34,110 nt of DNA from Candidatus Gastranaerophilales bacterium (GTDB lineage Bacteria; Cyanobacteriota; Vampirovibrionia; Gastranaerophilales; Gastranaerophilaceae), in NCBI GenBank assembly GCA_944325175.1, contig CALUYZ010000022.1, positions 1 to 34,110 of the forward strand. Reading direction: 5' to 3'. Under the pieces are notes generated by a model, which was given only the letters and a program-made list of their open reading frames with translations, was not told the origin of the DNA and made no database searches. Shown in pieces: positions 31,987-34,110 of the stretch; the first letter of the stretch is position 1, and each line of letters opens with the position of its first letter. The translations under genes and the position numbers were made by a program.

Positions 31987-34110
31987 ATGTTGAATTTTAA
32001 TTTTGAACTGGATGATTTTCAAAAGGAAGCCATTAATTATATAGAAGAAGGCAAATCTGTTGTGGTTTGCGCCCCGACTGGTGCGGGGAAAACTTGTATT
32101 GCAGAAGCTGCCATTCAGCTTGCAATTCAAAATAACAACAGAATTTTTTATACAACACCACTAAAAGCGCTTTCAAACCAAAAATACCACGATTTTTCAA
32201 AAAAATACGGAATTGAAAATACGGGGCTTTTAACAGGCGATACTTCAATAAATAGAGATGCAAAAATTGTTGTAATGACAACGGAAGTTTTCAGAAATAT
32301 GCTCTATGGCACAACGTTTGGCTCTGTTAAAGATAATTTAAAAGATGTCAAATATGTTGTTTTAGATGAAGTTCACTATATGAACGATGAATCAAGAGGA
32401 ACAGTTTGGGAAGAAAGCATTATATATTGCCCGACAAATATTCAACTGATAGCACTTTCTGCAACCGTTCAAAATTCAAGCCAATTAACAGATTGGATAA
32501 ATACCGTTCATTCTGAAACCAAACATGTTTTTACAGATTTTAGACCGGTTCCATTAAGGTTTTATTATTATGATTCATCAAAACCCCACACAATTTTACC
32601 TTTAATGACACCAACGGGTGCTCTGAACAATAAAATTAAGCCTGAATCAAGGTATAAATATTTTAATGCCAAAACTCAACCCAAAAACCCAATGGCAGAT
32701 ATTGTTGAAGTTCTTCATCAAAAAGATATGCTTCCTTGCATTTATTTTACATTTTCAAGAAGAAAATGTGATGAAAATGCGCTTCAGTGCAAAAAATTAG
32801 AACTTTTAACAAAAGAAGAATCAATAGAAATTGAAAAATATATTGATGAATACTTAAAAGATAATATGTATCTTTTTAATTCTCCCCAATTAGAACTTAT
32901 TAAAAAAGGCGTTGCACCGCACCATGCGGGGTTATTACCGGGGCTTAAAAATTTAATTGAAAGATTATTTCAAAAAGGACTTATAAAGGTTGTTTTTGCA
33001 ACAGAAACCTTAGCTGCAGGAATTAACATGCCGGCAAGAACCACAATCATAAGTTCAATTTCAAAAAGAACAGATGACGGGCATAGGTTATTAACTGCAA
33101 ATGAATTTCTCCAAATGTCAGGCAGAGCAGGCAGAAGGGGAATGGATGAAATTGGTTATGTTGTAATCGTTGGAACTCCTTTTCAAACGCCTGAAGAAGT
33201 TTATAACCTTGCAACAAGTTCATCAAACCCACTGGAAAGTAAATTTGAACCTTGCTATTCAATGGTTTTAAATTTATTACAAAGGTTTAGTTTAGATGAA
33301 GCAAAAGAATTAATTTTAAAAACATTTGGCTATTTTTCATCATCTGATAGGCTCTTACCTTTAATAAACGAACTTAAAAGGTATGAAGAAAATATATCTG
33401 ATATGAAAAAATTCAAATGCCACAATAATTTAACATCAGATGATTTAGTTGAATTTATTAAATATAAAAATTTATACATTGAATATAGAACCATTTTAAA
33501 AACCTTAAAAAAACAAAATAAAAATGGCAAAAACCAAAATGAAATTGCCCAGTTTGCAGCAAAAACAAAAGAAATTCTTCATAAATTCCAATCTTTCGGC
33601 TGCAACGATTGCAGAGTTTATAAAAAGCACAGAAAAGATTTAGAATTAATTCAAAGGTTTGAAAAGAAAGTAAGGCAACTAAAAAAAGATATTGATTTTC
33701 AAAAAGATGTTTACTGGCAAAAATTTTTAGCACACAAAAAAGTTTTAGAAGTTATGGGGCACCTTAAAGATGATTTCCCCACAGAAATCGGCAAAATTAC
33801 AATGGGGTTAAGGTGTGAAAACGAACTTTATATATCTGAAATTTTAAAAAGCGGCGTTTTATCAGGTTTAAACCCGATTGAGCTTGCAAGTGTGGTTTGC
33901 GCCATAACAAGTGAAGAAATAAGAAATAAAGATGGTATTATAACAAGCCCGCCAAGTTCAAATGTCAGAAAAGTTTTATCTAAAATAAAAGATATAAAAA
34001 GAAAAATCTTTATGGTTGAAAGAGATTTTAATCTTCAAAACGAAATGAACCTTCATTCGCATTTTTCAGGGTTAATTGAAAAGTGGGTTTCTTCTAATTT
34101 AATTGAAGAT
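31987..34110 (+). CDS. Ski2-like DExH RNA helicase with DSHCT domain (3' partial)
   Basis: The frame stays open to the window edge, giving 708 residues of a longer protein. It is a superfamily 2 helicase of the Ski2/Mtr4 type. Motifs are APTGAGKT (29-36), DEVH (127-130), SAT (158-160) and QMSGRAGRRG (376-385). The final ~150 residues contain the start of a DSHCT-type helical domain (ILKSGVLSGLNPIELASVV). Such helicases unwind RNA for degradation or processing. Cyanobacteria and chloroplasts carry close relatives (the ISE2 type), which fits the suggested lineage. The region between the RecA core and the DSHCT part has four Cys/His-rich positions (FGCNDCRVYKKHRKD), a possible metal site. The ATG at 31987 has no ribosome site and a -10 box 7 bases upstream. 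Confidence 0.93.
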   Translation, partial: MLNFNFELDDFQKEAINYIEEGKSVVVCAPTGAGKTCIAEAAIQLAIQNNNRIFYTTPLKALSNQKYHDFSKKYGIENTGLLTGDTSINRDAKIVVMTTEVFRNMLYGTTFGSVKDNLKDVKYVVLDEVHYMNDESRGTVWEESIIYCPTNIQLIALSATVQNSSQLTDWINTVHSETKHVFTDFRPVPLRFYYYDSSKPHTILPLMTPTGALNNKIKPESRYKYFNAKTQPKNPMADIVEVLHQKDMLPCIYFTFSRRKCDENALQCKKLELLTKEESIEIEKYIDEYLKDNMYLFNSPQLELIKKGVAPHHAGLLPGLKNLIERLFQKGLIKVVFATETLAAGINMPARTTIISSISKRTDDGHRLLTANEFLQMSGRAGRRGMDEIGYVVIVGTPFQTPEEVYNLATSSSNPLESKFEPCYSMVLNLLQRFSLDEAKELILKTFGYFSSSDRLLPLINELKRYEENISDMKKFKCHNNLTSDDLVEFIKYKNLYIEYRTILKTLKKQNKNGKNQNEIAQFAAKTKEILHKFQSFGCNDCRVYKKHRKDLELIQRFEKKVRQLKKDIDFQKDVYWQKFLAHKKVLEVMGHLKDDFPTEIGKITMGLRCENELYISEILKSGVLSGLNPIELASVVCAITSEEIRNKDGIITSPPSSNVRKVLSKIKDIKRKIFMVERDFNLQNEMNLHSHFSGLIEKWVSSNLIED

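Overview
The window is AT-rich DNA from a Gram-negative-type (diderm) bacterium. An LptD/OstA-like outer-membrane protein, an AMIN-domain amidase, an EnvC-like M23 protein, a MEP-pathway dxr and a Ski2-like DSHCT helicase occur together. So do type IV pilin-like proteins with a near-identical N-terminus and a DUF1566-like tip. This combination best fits the non-photosynthetic cyanobacterial relatives (Melainabacteria/Vampirovibrionia, order Gastranaerophilales). That placement rests on gene content and family resemblance only.

Layout. 1-340: a duplicated GC-rich, hairpin-filled repeat. 342-3965 (minus): a probable operon of an ADP-ribosyltransferase-fold protein, an HMGL-like aldolase, a capsule-type glycosyltransferase and a GT2 glycosyltransferase. 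4057-7134 (minus): a 1025-residue soluble protein with a ClpN-like start, two degenerate AAA+ domains and an intact M41 (FtsH-type) zinc-protease domain. 7369-8247: a radical SAM protein. 8275-11215 (minus): a hypothetical gene, then rnhB, rbgA and rplS. 11340-16256 (plus): envelope genes, namely phospholipase D-like, a 35-residue membrane peptide, M23 peptidase, LptD-like and a Gdx/SugE-type SMR exporter whose correct start appears to be ACG. 16456-16541: tRNA-Leu(CAA). 16824-20598 (minus): three pilin-like paralogues of exactly 323 residues with near-identical bodies and very different C-terminal tips. 20929-21495: rplT and rpmI. 21605-23977: a large polytopic membrane protein. 24081-24827: SIMPL-domain protein. 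24875-27662 (minus): secD, secF and an XRE/zinc-ribbon regulator. 28144-30803: amidase and murI. 30800-31942: dxr. 31987 to the window end: a helicase that runs off the edge.

Most of the window serves the cell envelope: peptidoglycan (amidase, M23, murI), LPS or surface polysaccharide (LptD-like, glycosyltransferases), protein export (SecDF), isoprenoid carrier precursors (dxr) and surface fibres (pilins). The two most unusual loci are the ClpN/pseudo-AAA/M41 protease and the pilin array. The pilin tips look like targets of diversification, possibly by a diversity-generating retroelement located elsewhere, since no reverse transcriptase is in the window. The protease and the neighbouring ADP-ribosyltransferase-fold protein also share a short N-terminal tail ending in Asn-Phe-[Thr/Lys]-[Gly/Ser]. 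Several genes appear to be transcribed as leaderless mRNAs.
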